DNA of 64,000 nt from Rhabditophanes sp. KR3021 (GCA_963281155.1 CAUJLY010000003.1:4030001-4094000), one strand, 5' to 3'; shown: positions 1-13,800, numbered from the stretch's first letter. A program made the numbers and translations. The notes: generated by a model not told the origin, from the sequence alone.

Positions 1-1512
1 GAGAAGTGTAGAAAAGAATTAAAAGTATTCAACATGATCGAGAAGGAAAGGTTAGTTAGTTATAAGAGCAATGTCACTCACTTTAACGCCAAAAAAGCTA
101 TCATAGTAACGCTTAAATTGATTTGCTTTGTATGCTAAAATAGCTCTAAACTTAGTAAATATAATGTTAAAGGAAAGTTTATGTAAAAATGTATCTTAAA
201 GCAATAAATATTATTGCGGACTTTGGATGGTAACATTTTCAATATATTGTTTTATCATTCGTTAAACAAAAATACAAATACATATTCATTTGCACATATT
301 GTATCTATTTAGTTAAAAACACATTATATATGCTAAAGTTAATATAAGGATATTATCACAACAGTGTCTGCGTTATAATGTTCAAGTTTTTATAAAACCA
401 AAAATATAATAGAATGAATGTAGGGAAATAAATCGTTTTTTAATAAAATACGTCTTGTTTCATAGTTTTACTTGTAATTGTAATCATTGTCAGGATAATA
501 TATTTCCATTATGTTAATGGTATGTGTAGACGCACTGAAGACTTGAATAAGTTACACTCTCGGAGAAGCTAAATCAGACACGTAAAGTGTAAACAAAAGG
601 GTTTCTCCTGTTATTAACTTTAATTTCATTACTTAAAAATGTCTGTTTTTAATGGTCTTTTTTACTATTAAAATTGCCAATTGTAGTGGGAGTTTTTTGG
701 TGAAAGATAATCTACTTAATAATTGTAAATATTATGCTCTGCTTAATAATTCACAATTCTTAAATATAGCTATAAAATACTTGAAATATATAACAATATC
801 TGATGTTTATAATATTTAGTGGCGCACGAATATATTTATCTTGGCCATTTTATTAGACCCAATAATCTGTGTGGTTGTGGCATTAAAAGATGTTTGGGCT
901 TCTATTACTTACATATTTAACATCTACACACTAAGGGAAATAAATATTTAGAGTATTGAGTTTGGATAGCAACTCATAATATGTATATTTGTAATTTCTT
1001 AATGTTACCAAATATTCTGTACTTACACAATTGGGCCATACTGTGTAAATGACACGAAATTTAAGCGGTATATGGGATATAATAGGAGAATGATGTTTTG
1101 GAATAGTAATGCAAAGTCATGCTTTGCATCATATTTTATGTAAGATATCAATCTATACTTATGCTAACAAAAGGGCAAAATGAATGTCAATAATAAGGAT
1201 TATCATAGTGCAAATATTTTTAGTTAGAGTATTAAATTGTTTTTTTGATATTCTCTGAAAATAATAATATATTTCCCGAATAACTTGATTAATAATCTAC
1301 AGAAAAAGGAGATGCATACACTGAATGAAGTTAAAGAAAAACATATTTTTTATGAAATAACATCACTTAAAAAAATTAAAAGCCAAGTCAAAAAAGTAAT
1401 GTATATTCGAATTTAAAAACAAATGAAAAAATACACATTTAGTTATACTAGATTTTATTGAAATAATACACAAATACTATGCATATAAGTCCGATAAAGA
1501 AAATATAGTTGT
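1..1512. other. AT-rich stretch without a recognisable gene
   Basis: This is the sequence downstream of the pyruvate kinase stop codon. I see no open frame with family resemblance, no RNA gene and no clear repeat. It presumably holds the pyruvate kinase 3' UTR at its right end. Confidence 0.6.
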
Positions 1513-4471
1513 TTAAGCATTAATAATACGTAATGTATTGGTATGTCCTGATCCACGAGACCAGCCAGTTACTAGGATTACTGGATCCCCAGACTTGATA
1601 AACCCCTGAAAAGTACATTAATATAATAAATAGATAAATGACTAATTATGGTCTCAAAATGTGACCACAATTTAAAAATATTTGAACGTACTCTATCTTT
1701 TCCAATATCGACAGCAAAATCGAGTCTCTTGGTGACGTCATCAAGCCAGTTTTCAGTACGTTCCTCATCGTAGTAAAGAGGGAAGATTCCGCGGTATAAA
1801 TGAAGATGTGCAACTGTCTTTGGGTTGCGAGAGACAGTGATGATTGGCACAGGAGGCTTGTAGCGAGAGCACAAGTGAGCTGTTTTCCCAGAAGTAGTGA
1901 GGATGACAATAGCACTTGCTTTGCACGAAACGGCAGCAGATACAGCGGCAATAGCGATGGTATGTGTGGTCGGGGTTGGCTTGGGGGTCAAAGAGATTAG
2001 TTCATCAAAGAATCTGTTAGTCTGAATCGCTGCCTCGGCTTCCTTGCAGATGTAGTGCATTATCTTAAGAGCCTCAATGGGATAGTCTCCTTTGGCTGTT
2101 TCTCCTGATAACATTACACAATCAGCTCCATCCAAGACGGCATTGGCAACATCTGATCCTTCTGCGCGAGTAGGTCTTGGTTTTTTAACCATTGATTCGA
2201 GCATTTGAGTAGCACAGATTACAGGTTTTCCAGCTTTGTTGCATTTTGCAATAAGCATCTTCTGGGCTAGGAAAACCTTTTCAGCAGGAATTTCGATTCC
2301 AAGATCACCTGAAACAAATACACCATTATTTTCATATCAATAAATTCCTAAACTTTAACAAATGAATGTTACTTTATTATTTCTAAATAAACTTAGTAAG
2401 CTTTAGAAATTAAAGAAAGTTACTTTCTTGATTGATTAATGTACCAAATGTTTTATAATATCTCACAAAGATGGTATCTTAGGCCATTGTTAATATGCCT
2501 ATACATATTAATCAAAATGTTTCTGCCTTTAAGATATATTAATTGCTCGTTTAGTATTTTTAAACTTTATGCGTAAAGATTTTAGAACCAAATTTTCATT
2601 ATTTTATACTTCTTGCGTTCAAAATATGAACACTAGGTGCTAATCACATTACATGCGATGGTTTTTATTTTAATTATTTATTTTAGTTTGCAATAAGATC
2701 GCACTCATATTTGGATTTCTATTAAACTAATATCCGAAGAAAGCAGATAGCACGAATGTTATTGATACGACAATGTTACTGGTACTACAAATGTTACTAG
2801 TACTTGTACGTCAATTGAGTGGAAAACTCAGTCAATCTCATTTGGAGCCAACGCCAAAGAAGCCATTCAAAAATGGTAGTGGTTAGAAACATTCATTATC
2901 ATTACTATTTTCTTTTAGAACCAGGAGAGGCAGTTGATAATGCTGATCTTGTGGATGGAAACCATGTTGAGCTGATGAGTGTCGGTAGGTTAAAGACTCT
3001 CATATGATACGTTATTTGTTTAGGTGAACCTGAAGCAATATTGTCAAGTAGTGATGAAGATGAATCTTAGTGACCTGGGATTCCAGTTGTTCAAATCAGC
3101 TACATCACAGATTCTGCCTTCCGAAAAAGACGTATGCCTCGAAGAAACATGCTGAGAATGTTGAGGCAATTGTAATCGACTACTTCAGAGACGAAGTAGC
3201 AAATAGTGACTCAGGAAAGCCCTCTTATCAAATAGTCTCTTTGATGTTCCCAGAGAAGAACGATGAAGTTGCTAGGCTCCTCTTGCAAGACATTCTTGAC
3301 GCTGGTCAACGTTCTTTTCTAAGCCCAAAGATTAAAGAGGAGTCTATTGAATGTAATGTAATTTTCCCCCTATTTTCATTAATAAATTTTTAAAATCTAT
3401 TTCCTAATTATTTTTAGCTAACTACTTCTGTGAGCATAATTTCTAATTTTAATTAATATATGTTTAGGATACTCACCTCTGGCCACCATAACCCCGTCAC
3501 TGGCTTCGATGATTTCATCTGCGTTGATAACTCCCTCTTCGTTCTCAATCTTAGCAATAATTTTAATTCCTTTCCCAGCTTCGCCTAAGATCTTTCTTAT
3601 TTCATGGATCGCACCAGCATTTCTAATGAAGGACGCGAAGACGATATCTACTTGTTGTTCCACTCCCCATTGTAAATCGGATATATCCTTCTCCGACACA
3701 GCTGGAAGATCGACAGCAGTTCCTGGCAAATTGACTCCTTTTCTTGATCCGAGAGATCCGCCATTTTCGATGACACAAGTCACTCCATCTTCGTCAATAT
3801 GTTCAACAACTAAAGAGATAAGACCGTCGTCAACGAAAACTTTTCCATGAACCTTCAAGACCTTAGTGATATTCTTGTAATCAACGTAGAGAATATCTTC
3901 GTTTCCGATTTCGAGGTACTTCTCATCAGTAGAAAGCTTGATCTTGTTCCCCTTGATAAGCTCAACTTCAGCTGAGCCACCACCAGCCAACAAGCCTGTT
4001 CTAATTTCTGGTCCCTTTGTGTCCAAAGCAATTGCGACAATTCTGTGATCAGTGAAGCTGTCAGCAGCAGCACGGACGTTAGCGAGTGTGTCGGCGTGAT
4101 ATTCATGACTTCCGTGGCTAAAGTTCATGCGTGCAATGTTCATTCCGTTTTTGATCATGCTCTGGAGCATTTCCACAGATTTGCAGGCTGGCCCAATTGT
4201 GCAGATGATTCCGGTCTTACGGACTTGATGAGGTGGCTCGCGGATGTCCAATTGGCAGAGATGTTCCAAGTTAGTGGCAGCAATTGGCTTGGAAACATTT
4301 TGCTCTTGTCTAAAATAGATCCATTAAAATATGTAAATAAAACAAGATGTAATCAAAATATTAAACATTAAATTTAAGCTTATAGTTATGAGAAACCCTT
4401 AATACTTACTTCCCATAAGCAAAATCTTCCAATTGTTGCTTGAATTTTTCTTGTGCGTCAATAGAAACCAT
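1513..4471 (-). CDS. pyk: Pyruvate kinase
   Basis: Catalyses phosphoenolpyruvate plus ADP to pyruvate plus ATP in cytosolic glycolysis. Exons in transcript order are 4410-4471, 3477-4309, 1692-2308 and 1513-1605. They sum to 1605 nt (534 residues), the normal family length. Visible landmarks are the N-terminal GIICTIGPA and [11 protein letters not shown], the B domain around the third quarter of exon 2, the signature [11 protein letters not shown] with its catalytic lysine, then MLESM and [10 protein letters not shown] in exon 3. The protein ends in a C-terminal domain finishing RIINA. The start at 4471 gives a 20-codon first exon beginning [10 protein letters not shown], with a 3' splice site (TTACTTTCAG) only 9 nt upstream, suggesting trans-splicing. 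The intron 2309-3476 is about 1.2 kb, far longer than its neighbours, and carries a decayed gene on the opposite strand. An alternative first exon lies at 6313-6398. Confidence 0.95.
2800..3360 (+). pseudogene. Decayed intron-nested gene, antisense to pyruvate kinase
   Basis: Lies in pyruvate kinase intron 2 on the opposite strand. An open frame from about 2806 reads [16 protein letters not shown]. It continues across two small introns with good consensus ends (about 2874-2920 and 2986-3032) into an acidic stretch [14 protein letters not shown] and then stops. A second frame gives [11 protein letters not shown], then NSDSGKP and [16 protein letters not shown]. This last block aligns without gaps to the copies in the MAK16 intron (30440-30715) and the MEC-8 intron (62190-62624). 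Stops and frame breaks show decay. The presence of introns argues that it moved as DNA, not as a processed mRNA. I do not recognise the family. Confidence 0.6.
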
Positions 4472-4480
4472 AATAATATT

Positions 4481-6312
4481 CTGAAAGTAATGTAAAGCTA
4501 ATCGAACTATCAACTAAACAAATTACATAGTGACAAGTCCTTTCTAAAGTTGTCTTTTTATAGTAAGAGAAATGCGATTACATGGTATACTTAATAGGGT
4601 CAGTCATTATTTTCAGCAACTATAGTACCACTTTTACAGTGAGCACCTGTGTCGATTTTATGGTAATAGAAATCATGCTTTATTGTGTTTATGTCATACA
4701 AATCTAGCTTATATTGGACAAAATACGGCTTTATCGTAAAAAGAGAGAGCTAAAAATATTGTCCGATAAAAATGTTAGTGAACTTATTCTTTAAGCTAAA
4801 TATTTTTCTTTCCTTCACGTTCAATAATTTTGCCTTTCAATAAAATAAAGTTATTCTCGCCCATCTTTACTATATGTTTTTTAGCAAAGCAAACATATAT
4901 GTGTGTTTTTCTGTCTTAGAAACGGGAAGAGACGTGTGTAAGTTCATAATTTAGGTTACAAAAAAAGCAGGATAGACCAAGGATGTGAAATAAAATATAC
5001 TTTGGTAAATTTTAAATGATGACAATCAAATGTCATTACACCAACAAAGTAATACTCAAAAATAACCTGATCATAATGGCAGTAAAATGTAAATATCTGA
5101 CTTTTCTGAATCAGTATTGGACAAAAAATGTTCTAAATAGATGTAGCTCTATTTTAAAGTGGTAAAATGTTGTTTTAGGCACGTACACATTGTAAAATTG
5201 TATTCCAAGAGTCTCGATTAATCAGCTAAATATTATAATTTTAAATTGATTAAAGGCACTATAATACATCTTAATATTTTGTGATTATATAATTATATGA
5301 TCTCTCGCACAATGTTATTGAACCTTACAAGTCATTCTGAAGGAACAAATGTTATTTTAGCCAGCTCTATTAGTTGAGGCCAAAAGTTAGACTAAATTGT
5401 TATTTAATAATTCTAAACCATCTGCTTTAAAGAAAAGCTTGTTAACCAATTGGCAACTAAATTCATTGACACTGATAAACTTTTTCATCTCCTAGCCTAT
5501 TTATATTTATTTTCCACTAGTTAAATTTATCTAAATATATCTTTTTTATCTTCCTCCTTCACGCTGCTAACAATTATTTATGAAAATTTGTATGTATAAA
5601 TATATTTTAAAGGTCATGGCTGTAAAAGGTAGATAGATGTTTTGTTATTTTACCAGAACGTACAGGAACAACGTCTGCTAATCACCATTTGTTCTCGTGT
5701 CATGCAAATAATTCCGTATTTACAAGTAATCATTTCTGTGATAACCCCGCTACTTTTCCCGTGAACAATGCAAGTGACATGTGTGCAAAGTAAATATAAA
5801 TACCTTACTAAATGATTATATGCTTTACCATAAACAAAAATTAGTCAACATATTTTCTAAGATTTCTCGATAAACTCGAAAATATAAAAATATCATCAAA
5901 ACATATATGGCCCACAGGGCTAAAAAATTGATACATGTCAGAATATTTTATGAATTGGAGCCTACAACTTTTTTATCAAAAGATAACATACCGAGTTTTG
6001 TTTTTGTCTACGGTCTGCATAACAACTTTTAATTAGATGATATTATAAATAAGTGTTGTATTTATATGATTAAATACCATTGATATTAAGCGCTTATTTT
6101 ATATGACTTTTAAAAAATCTTAATATCCTATATTTAGCATAAATGTTCTAATTTAAGAGTAAAATGATATATATGATTTTTTAAGATTAGCATAATTACA
6201 CATATCAATCATTTTTATTCTTTATTAAGAAACATCCTGTCATTTGTCATTACTTCTTTTAATTAAAAAGATGAGTGTATTTTTAGATTCATTTTGTCAT
6301 AAAACAACCTAC
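4481..6312. other. Long first intron / upstream region of pyruvate kinase
   Basis: Non-coding between the two alternative first exons of pyruvate kinase. I see no nested coding sequence here, unlike the other long introns of the window. It may hold the promoter for the downstream first exon. Confidence 0.5.
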
Positions 6313-6398
6313 TTGTAATAATGTCCATCACTTGATTCTTGAATTGTTAATTTGCGTACTCGTGGGATACGAACACGAGCATCATGAGAATTGTCCAT
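6313..6398 (-). CDS. pyk: Alternative first exon of pyruvate kinase
   Basis: A start codon at 6398 opens 28 codons, MDNSHDARVRIPRVRKL and on to GHYY. It then ends in phase 2 at a consensus donor (AA|GTAGGT). The proximal first exon (4410-4471) also ends in phase 2 with AA, so both join to exon 2 at 4309 to give lysine followed by QEQNV. The result would be an isoform with a basic, serine-containing N-terminus about eight residues longer. Alternative N-termini are known for pyruvate kinases in other animals. The exon is inferred from frame, phase and splice site only. Confidence 0.7.
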
Positions 6399-7886
6399 TT
6401 TTTAATATCAAAAGAATTAATATAATTTTAAGAGAAGCTTGGTTTGTGCAAAAAAAATATGAAATGCAATGAATATAAAAAAACAGTTGTCATAAACAAT
6501 ATTAAATGCTTTGTTATTTGATTTTGATTCAGTCCCACTATCTGTACATTACATACTCTTCTTTCCATACAATGAGGAGCTTATTTTCTCGTCGACGCTA
6601 CACCGTACAACATATACAACATCCTTATCTGTAATACCCATTTATTTGGAGTTTTGGAGGTTAGATAACAAGTAAATTTCTCTTTTATCAATACACTTCC
6701 TTTTACTATTGTTATGGACGTCGGTAATCAGTAATAATAGTCAGTGATAAATTTGCACACTTTGGTAAAAAAGCAAAAAGCTAGTTGATTGGGAGAGTCT
6801 GGACAAACATATAAAAACATATTATAAATGCATTATTAATATATTGAAAAGATTGCATTTGATCAACATAATTAATTTTAAGAACAACAAACGAGGGTTA
6901 ACTGTTTACAATTAAAATAACCATCACTTTAAATACATAATATTTATTAAAAGTATGTTACCGTTGATTTCAAGTAAGATTGATCTTTTGACGTTAATTG
7001 TATTTATACTTATAAATTGTTTCATTGTTTTTGGGGACAAGCACATATTATGTCTGATCTGTAGTAAGTGATCTTTCTTTTTGTTTGGTTAAGTATTGAT
7101 ATCTTTAAATATACAATTAGTAACTCTTTCTTAAATCTTTTTATCCCATCCCTTGAAATTGTATAAACAATTGCGGTTTTATTTACAAATATAAATAATA
7201 TATTAACTTTCATTTGCTATTTTTTCGTCTCAACTATTTTGATATAAGATTGTACTTCAAAAATCCGGCGCCACACTTGGTCACGCAATTGAGATGACGA
7301 CATTTTCTCATATTCATTGACATAAACAAATAGTTTATTTGAAATGTATTTGAATATATGGCTTATTTATGGTTTGCTTTTGCCACAATTCATTGTCCCT
7401 CTTTTACTTAAGAATGTTTTAACCAATTGCTTAATACATTATATTTCAATGATTAGCTTTCTTTAAGTGAGATCACGTGAAAATGTTTATCTAAAAAGCC
7501 TTTTTGAATTAATTTTACTTAATACAATCTGGCTCAAAGTTTAACTTATTTTAATACTTATAAACTGACTTATTTTGATAGTCATAAACTGACTTATTTT
7601 GATCGTTTACAACTTAACTCCCCCTAATGAAGTTATCCGAATGTTTACACGCAACCCTTTATAATTAAAAAGGTTGTGATCGTTTATAATTAAAAAGGTT
7701 ATGATCGTTTATAATTAAAAAGGTTGTAATCGTTTATACGAACTAACATTTTTACTTTTACTTTGCTTTATCGTTAGTTGATTAATTTAATTTTTTAATA
7801 TAACCAATTACAACTTTATCTCTACTTATTTTACTTTTTCAGCTTGTTAGTTATTTTTCTTTAAGTAATCTAATTGGAAACTTAGA
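6399..7886. other. Divergent intergenic region, pyruvate kinase / debranching enzyme
   Basis: Separates two divergently transcribed carbohydrate-metabolism genes and should contain both promoters. No gene is supported in it. It holds short tandem repeats near 7560-7740 and a probable trans-splice acceptor (TTTACTTTTTCAG ending 7842) upstream of the debranching enzyme start. Confidence 0.55.
7560..7739. repeat. Two adjacent short tandem repeats
   Basis: Two copies of a roughly 24 bp unit containing ATAAACTGACTTATTTTGAT lie at 7560-7606. After a spacer, three full copies and one partial copy of a 25 bp unit (CGTTTATAATTAAAAAGGTT plus five bases) lie at 7656-7739. They differ by only one or two bases. 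Confidence 0.85.
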
Positions 7887-10800
7887 ATGACTAGGGAAGG
7901 AAACAGTCAAGAGACGCGAATTATTGTGTTGGAAGAAGGACGAGATGGAAAACATGATTTATTGCTACTGCAACAAGGTTGGTTTTTATTTATATGATAA
8001 TTTATAAAAGTCGAATTATGTTTAGGATGGCATCTCAAATTTCAGTTGGGACAATCTTTGATTACTAATCACGTTGTATTAGAAATTTTTTTGAATGGAG
8101 AAAAGTTATTTGATGAATATTTAAAACCAGGAAAGTTCGGAAATGACTCTTTTGCCAGCATTGAATGTAAACAAGCCGGAACGTACTATTTTGAGTTTGA
8201 GGGAGATAGTGGGAACAAAGGGAAAGGATACTTCCATGTTGAACCTGAACTAATTGTCAAGCATGACCATCGCCTTCCCCTTGATTCCATTTGCTGCCAG
8301 ACAATGTTGACAAAGTTGTTAGGTGAATTTTCAGAATGGAAGGAAAGATTGAAGGTTGGGCGTGAATGTGGTTATAATATGATCCATCTTACGCCAATTC
8401 AAACTCTTGGGGAGAGTGATAGCTGTTATTCTATTGCTGATCATCATAACTTGGATCCTCGATATAAGGCTACGTTCCACGATGTTGAAAAGTTGATGGA
8501 CAAAATGTGCAAAAATTGGGGAGTCTTAGTGCTTCAAGATGTTGTATGGAACCACGCTGGTGGGTGAATCATTTATTAAAACAAACTAGTTAAACGGGGA
8601 ATCAAAATACTATTAAACTAATTAAACGAGTAATGAAAGTATTATTAAATTATCTACCACTAGTCATTTTGAGTTTAAACATCTCTTCAGCCAAGATATC
8701 AGCGATTGCACAAGCATTCACAGGATTAAGAATGTAGACATCTGGCATGCAGCATTTTCCATGATCACAGTTGGTTATTTGATTCTCAAATCTTTTTATA
8801 AGAATAAATTCAAAATTTTCGCCATTACTTTAGTGGGTATAGGAAGCTTGATAAAAAGAATTTCGGCTAGGCGATTCTTGATCTTGTTCATTATTTTCTG
8901 CCGAACGAATCATCGTTCTTAAGATCACCATTGTGCTCTTGTAAGTGCTCATTAAATCTTTGATTATTTTTAGACTCGCCGACATAATAAATGTCCTCCT
9001 TAAAACTTTGTCCAACCATTTAGAGGCATTTAAATCGGTATTGTGGTTTAGTTAGGCAATACACAATTCTTCGCATTGAGTAACTGGATGTGCTGATCTA
9101 TTTTACGATTTGTACCTAACACCAACTTGCAGTGTGTACAATAGACTTCTTCTGCGCATTTGGTTGCTCCAGTTTTAAATTTGAGTTTGCATTTCTTACA
9201 CTCAAACTTGGGTTTTTGAAATTCGGAAGCAGCAGGCCTTCTCATTTTGTGCTCCACTTTCTCGTCATTAATGGTATATCTCAAGTGTAGACCCCATTTT
9301 CTTAACTTGGCATCGCTTCGAATTATTCACAAATTCCGAACCGATGTGCGCAATGATTGCTTTTGAGACACTTTTTGACATCGTTATTGATATTGTTTTT
9401 CTCCATATTTAACTTCAGTCGAGTGAACGACTAAAGGAATGAGACAACAATTAGTAAACGTAATAACTTAAATAAATACATTACAAACGACAACAAATTT
9501 GAAAGTAACTATTATTTCAAAATTCGAAAAATGTTCGGTATATAATTTACTTAAAATTTACACTTAAACGAACAATATAATATCTTTCTAAATTGCAGCT
9601 AAAAATGCAAAGTGGCTCAAAGAACACCCGGAGTGTGCCTTCAATGTAATCAACAGCAAACATCTTAGACCGGCATATTTACTTGACAGAGCATTACTTT
9701 ATTTTTCGGAGGAAATATCTGAAGGCAAATGGGAACACAAAGGTAAATTTTTTAACAATAACCCTAATTTAAAGCCTTAAATTACAACCTTTGAAGTAGG
9801 AGATTGAATTTGTAAACTATGAGTTAGATCGTTATAAATTGCAATTTTTTGAACCATTTTCTAACTTTTTATTAAAGGAATACCTTCCATTGTTGACAAT
9901 GAACATCACTTAAACAGTATCCGACATGCCCTCCAACATGAAGTAATTCCAGAACTAAGGTTATGGGAGTTCTTCCAAACTGATGTTGAAAATGTCATCC
10001 AATGCTGTTTAAGAGAAGCAGGAATTCAGGAAGTTTATGGTGGAATTTCCATTTCAGACAACAATGACACTGAAATGACCATCATTCAAGACCCTCAATA
10101 CCGTAGATTTGGCTGCACAATCAACTATGATTCAGGAATCAAGGTAGCTCTTCAAGGAGGTCAAAATAAACTGATGGAAAAGTTGCGCCTTCTGAACCAC
10201 AAGGCATTCTTGTTTGTAAATGATATGATGATGTCTGCCATTAATGCAATTATGGGGCATATTACTTACGAACGAATTACTGGACCAAAGTTGGGAAGAG
10301 TAACTGATAAGCATCCATTAGTTACTAATTATTTTGCATATGCTGAGGGAGCAAGCAATTTAGACGAAGATGAAGCTATCATTTTTGACTCAGTCAAAGG
10401 ACAACAAGCCAGAGCTTGCAATGGTTGGGTGATGTCGGACGATCCGTTAAAAAATTTCGCTGACCCTGATTCATTTGTTTATTTAAAAAGAGAATTAATT
10501 AGTTGGGGAGACAGTCTTAAATTGTAAGTTAATTACCGAAAATTAATTATATATTTAAACAGATGTTCTTTATCTCACATAAGTGGTCGCTAAATTGAGA
10601 TAGTATGTTAATAGATAAGAAGGTATTCAAGCAATGCCATTTCGTTTTCAGATTCAAAATTTAAGAGAGTCCTTAAAATGAGGGGTGTTCATTATATAAG
10701 GATCAATCATTTTCAGGACGGAAGAAAGACCTACCCACAGAAGGTCTTTATCAACTAACTATAATAAATAAAGTGGGAATGTAAATAAAACTAACATACT

Positions 10801-13800
10801 TAAGTGATATTTGTGAAAACTAAATGACATATAAGTATATGCAAAAGTAAAGTGCAAAAGAGGTACTAATTACATCTATTTACAGGAACTATGGAAAAGA
10901 CCCTTCTCACTGCCCATACTTGTGGAAGTATATGAAGGAATATACTGAAAAGTGTGCCAAATTGTTTGGTGGATTTAGAATTGATAATGTAAGTTTGCCT
11001 CCGCCAATATAAAACATTAAATACGATACTAACGACGAAGACATTAAAAAATGGTCTAGTTGAAAGACAAAAAAGTAATTAACAGTGAATCCACCTAAAT
11101 GCTGCATAAATATTTTGTTTACATAAACAACACCTACAGATTTTAGGTGCATGGTTTAAGTAATTTCCAGCCAATGCTCTTTCGGCATTAGCTATAGATG
11201 AATAAACACCTAATACTTCCCAGGACAAGTTGCACCGATAGACCTGTTTCCTTGAGCGTAGATTGATTCTCAATCCCTGTCGCCCATCACAATTGTCTCA
11301 CTCTGTTGTCAGATCGGTTTCCAAGTATGTGGTCAACTTGGTTCCATTTTCTGGGTTGAGGATAAAAGCACAGCAACCATTCGACGGACATAGAATATTT
11401 GTTAGTTTTGATTCATCCATTCGAAATTGATTGCGTTCACATTCTTTTGTGCACCTTCTGAGATCAAAACTCTTGTATAAGGATATGCAGTTGTATAATT
11501 TGTTTGGGGCTTATCTCCAAGCAACTTTAAGTCACATAAAATATAAGCACGATATCAAATTTCCACCGATTCAGTCTCTTGAGTAGTATGGGGAGGCCAT
11601 TGCTGGACAGTTTCTGGTTTGAAGGACTTAACATGTACGCTACTTTCGCAGAACCTTACACAACGATAAGCATGAATTTGGAGGCTGACTTTAGTTTTGA
11701 CAATCCTAGGAACACATTCCGTATTCACTTCATACTTCGAGTAACAGGATCTAGTGGAAATTCAACATTAAAATGACTGTCGGCAGAAAATGTTCATAGA
11801 CCAAACTCAATACTGCTTTATGTGTTCTTCTTCGTCGAGAATCCGTAACACACATTACGTCACCATCCAAATTAGTTGATTTTTAAAAGATATTATAAAA
11901 TAATCAGGATTTGGCATTTCTTTATTCTAGTTGTGGCATTGTATGCCTGCCCTTCACGATTGACGAAAAGTCATGGTAAATTAGGAATCTCTTCATAGCT
12001 GAAACAAATTATTCGTTTTTAAAACACTCGATGTGTATCAATGTATTTATCTCTGACTTCCTTCAAATCAGCAAAATCTATAACCACTTCCCAAGCATCG
12101 GAATTAATGTGATGGCAATTCAATGTACCACAAGTTAAGAACAAATTTAGATCATGTCCTTCAAAGTTTAGGCGCTTGTGAGCAAAATGTTCTGAGGTTA
12201 GTACTCTTCTATTGACGAATGTTTCTTCCAAAATGAGTAGCAACGAATCAATTACATCCATCGGATTTTGAGATAGGATGCCTAAAATAATTACACTATT
12301 TACACGCTGTGATTTGTTTTAAACTTACTAAACCCATGTTGACAATCAATAGACTCAACAATCGCTTTCCCAGCCAACGTATTTGTACTAGTTTTAAAAT
12401 TGAACTTATCTAAACATACGAGTATCCGCCGACCATTCTTTCTCCAGGCACATTTAATAATGGAAATTTGTAATTGACGTAGAAGGCAACACCACTTCGT
12501 ATTCCTATTAGGATAGAAATTTGAATCATTGAAAGAAGTGTTCTTTTATAATAACCAAAATGTAAAAAATTACTTATATTTGGTTAATTCATATAAAGTT
12601 ACTAAATGGGCATAATTTAGGCTCATTCAACACCCATCAATGTAGCAGAATACTTGCTAAATGCTGCCCGTAAAGTCAGGCCTAATTTGTATGTTGTAGC
12701 AGAATTGTTTACTGGGAATGAGAAAATTGACAATATCTTTGTAAATCGACTAGGAATTACTTCTTTAATTAGGGAAGCTCAAAATTGCCTAAATAAAGAA
12801 CAAGGTCGTATGGTTTATCGTTATGGTGGGAGCCAAATGGCGAGTTTTTCCTCACAACATTGTAAGATCCACAATTCCGTTGCTCTTGCCTTGTTGTATG
12901 ATCAAACACATGATAATCCTTCTCGTAAGTTCTTTTATTTCCAGAGCAATTGGTAAATGGTACTTTTTAGCACTTGATAAATTTGGAAGCATGTATTGTT
13001 ATCTTCCGACGGCAGCATTGACAGCTTCGAGTGCTTGTGCAACCGGGTCAACAAGGGGATTCGATGAATTTGTTACATACACAATTGATGTCGTCAAAGA
13101 GAAAAGAGAATACAAAAACTGGGAAGAAATTAAGCATGACGACTATGGCTTAGTTAAAGCTCGAAAGATCCTTAACAACTTACATCAAAAGATGGCTCTC
13201 GAGGATTACACCGAGGTTTTTGCAGATCAAGTAACTGATACTGTCGTAGCAGTCACAAGACGTAATCCAAAAAATAACAATGTTATTCTTATAATAACAC
13301 ATAATTGTTTTGGAACCTTCGAATGGAACCCTCATGCTAAAGAGCTCAATCTTTGTGGAAAGATCGAAAAAGTGTTATTTGAAATGAGTACTCAAGAAAC
13401 AGATGACTCAAACAAGAAAGAAGATATACCTGGCAAAATCAACGGTACCTCTAGGTTTGTTGTCAACATTAAGGAAGACTTGGAACCTTCTGAATCAGAA
13501 GCACTTGAAATTATTAATAGTAATACTATTAAATTTAGAAATTTCCCGTCTGGTAGTGTCGTTGCATTGTTTATTAAACCGGAAGATGAAAACATGACAG
13601 CCATTGCAAATATAGAAAAGTTTGCCAATGAAGAAAACCACTCACTCGTTGAGAAGATCAAGAAGAATTTAGCTGATTTAGATTTGTATTATTTCAATAA
13701 ACTTTTGTTTAGAGCCGATGCTGAAGAGCAAGAAGACTCAAATGACCACACTTATGAAATTCCAAATTGGGGATCTCTCCGTTTCTGCGGGCTTCAGGGA

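Noticed and set aside
2800..3360. Idea that the nested relics are processed retrocopies
   Set aside because: The pyruvate kinase, dual oxidase intron 9 and nucleostemin intron copies contain their own small introns, and no poly(A) tracts were seen, so DNA-level movement is more likely.
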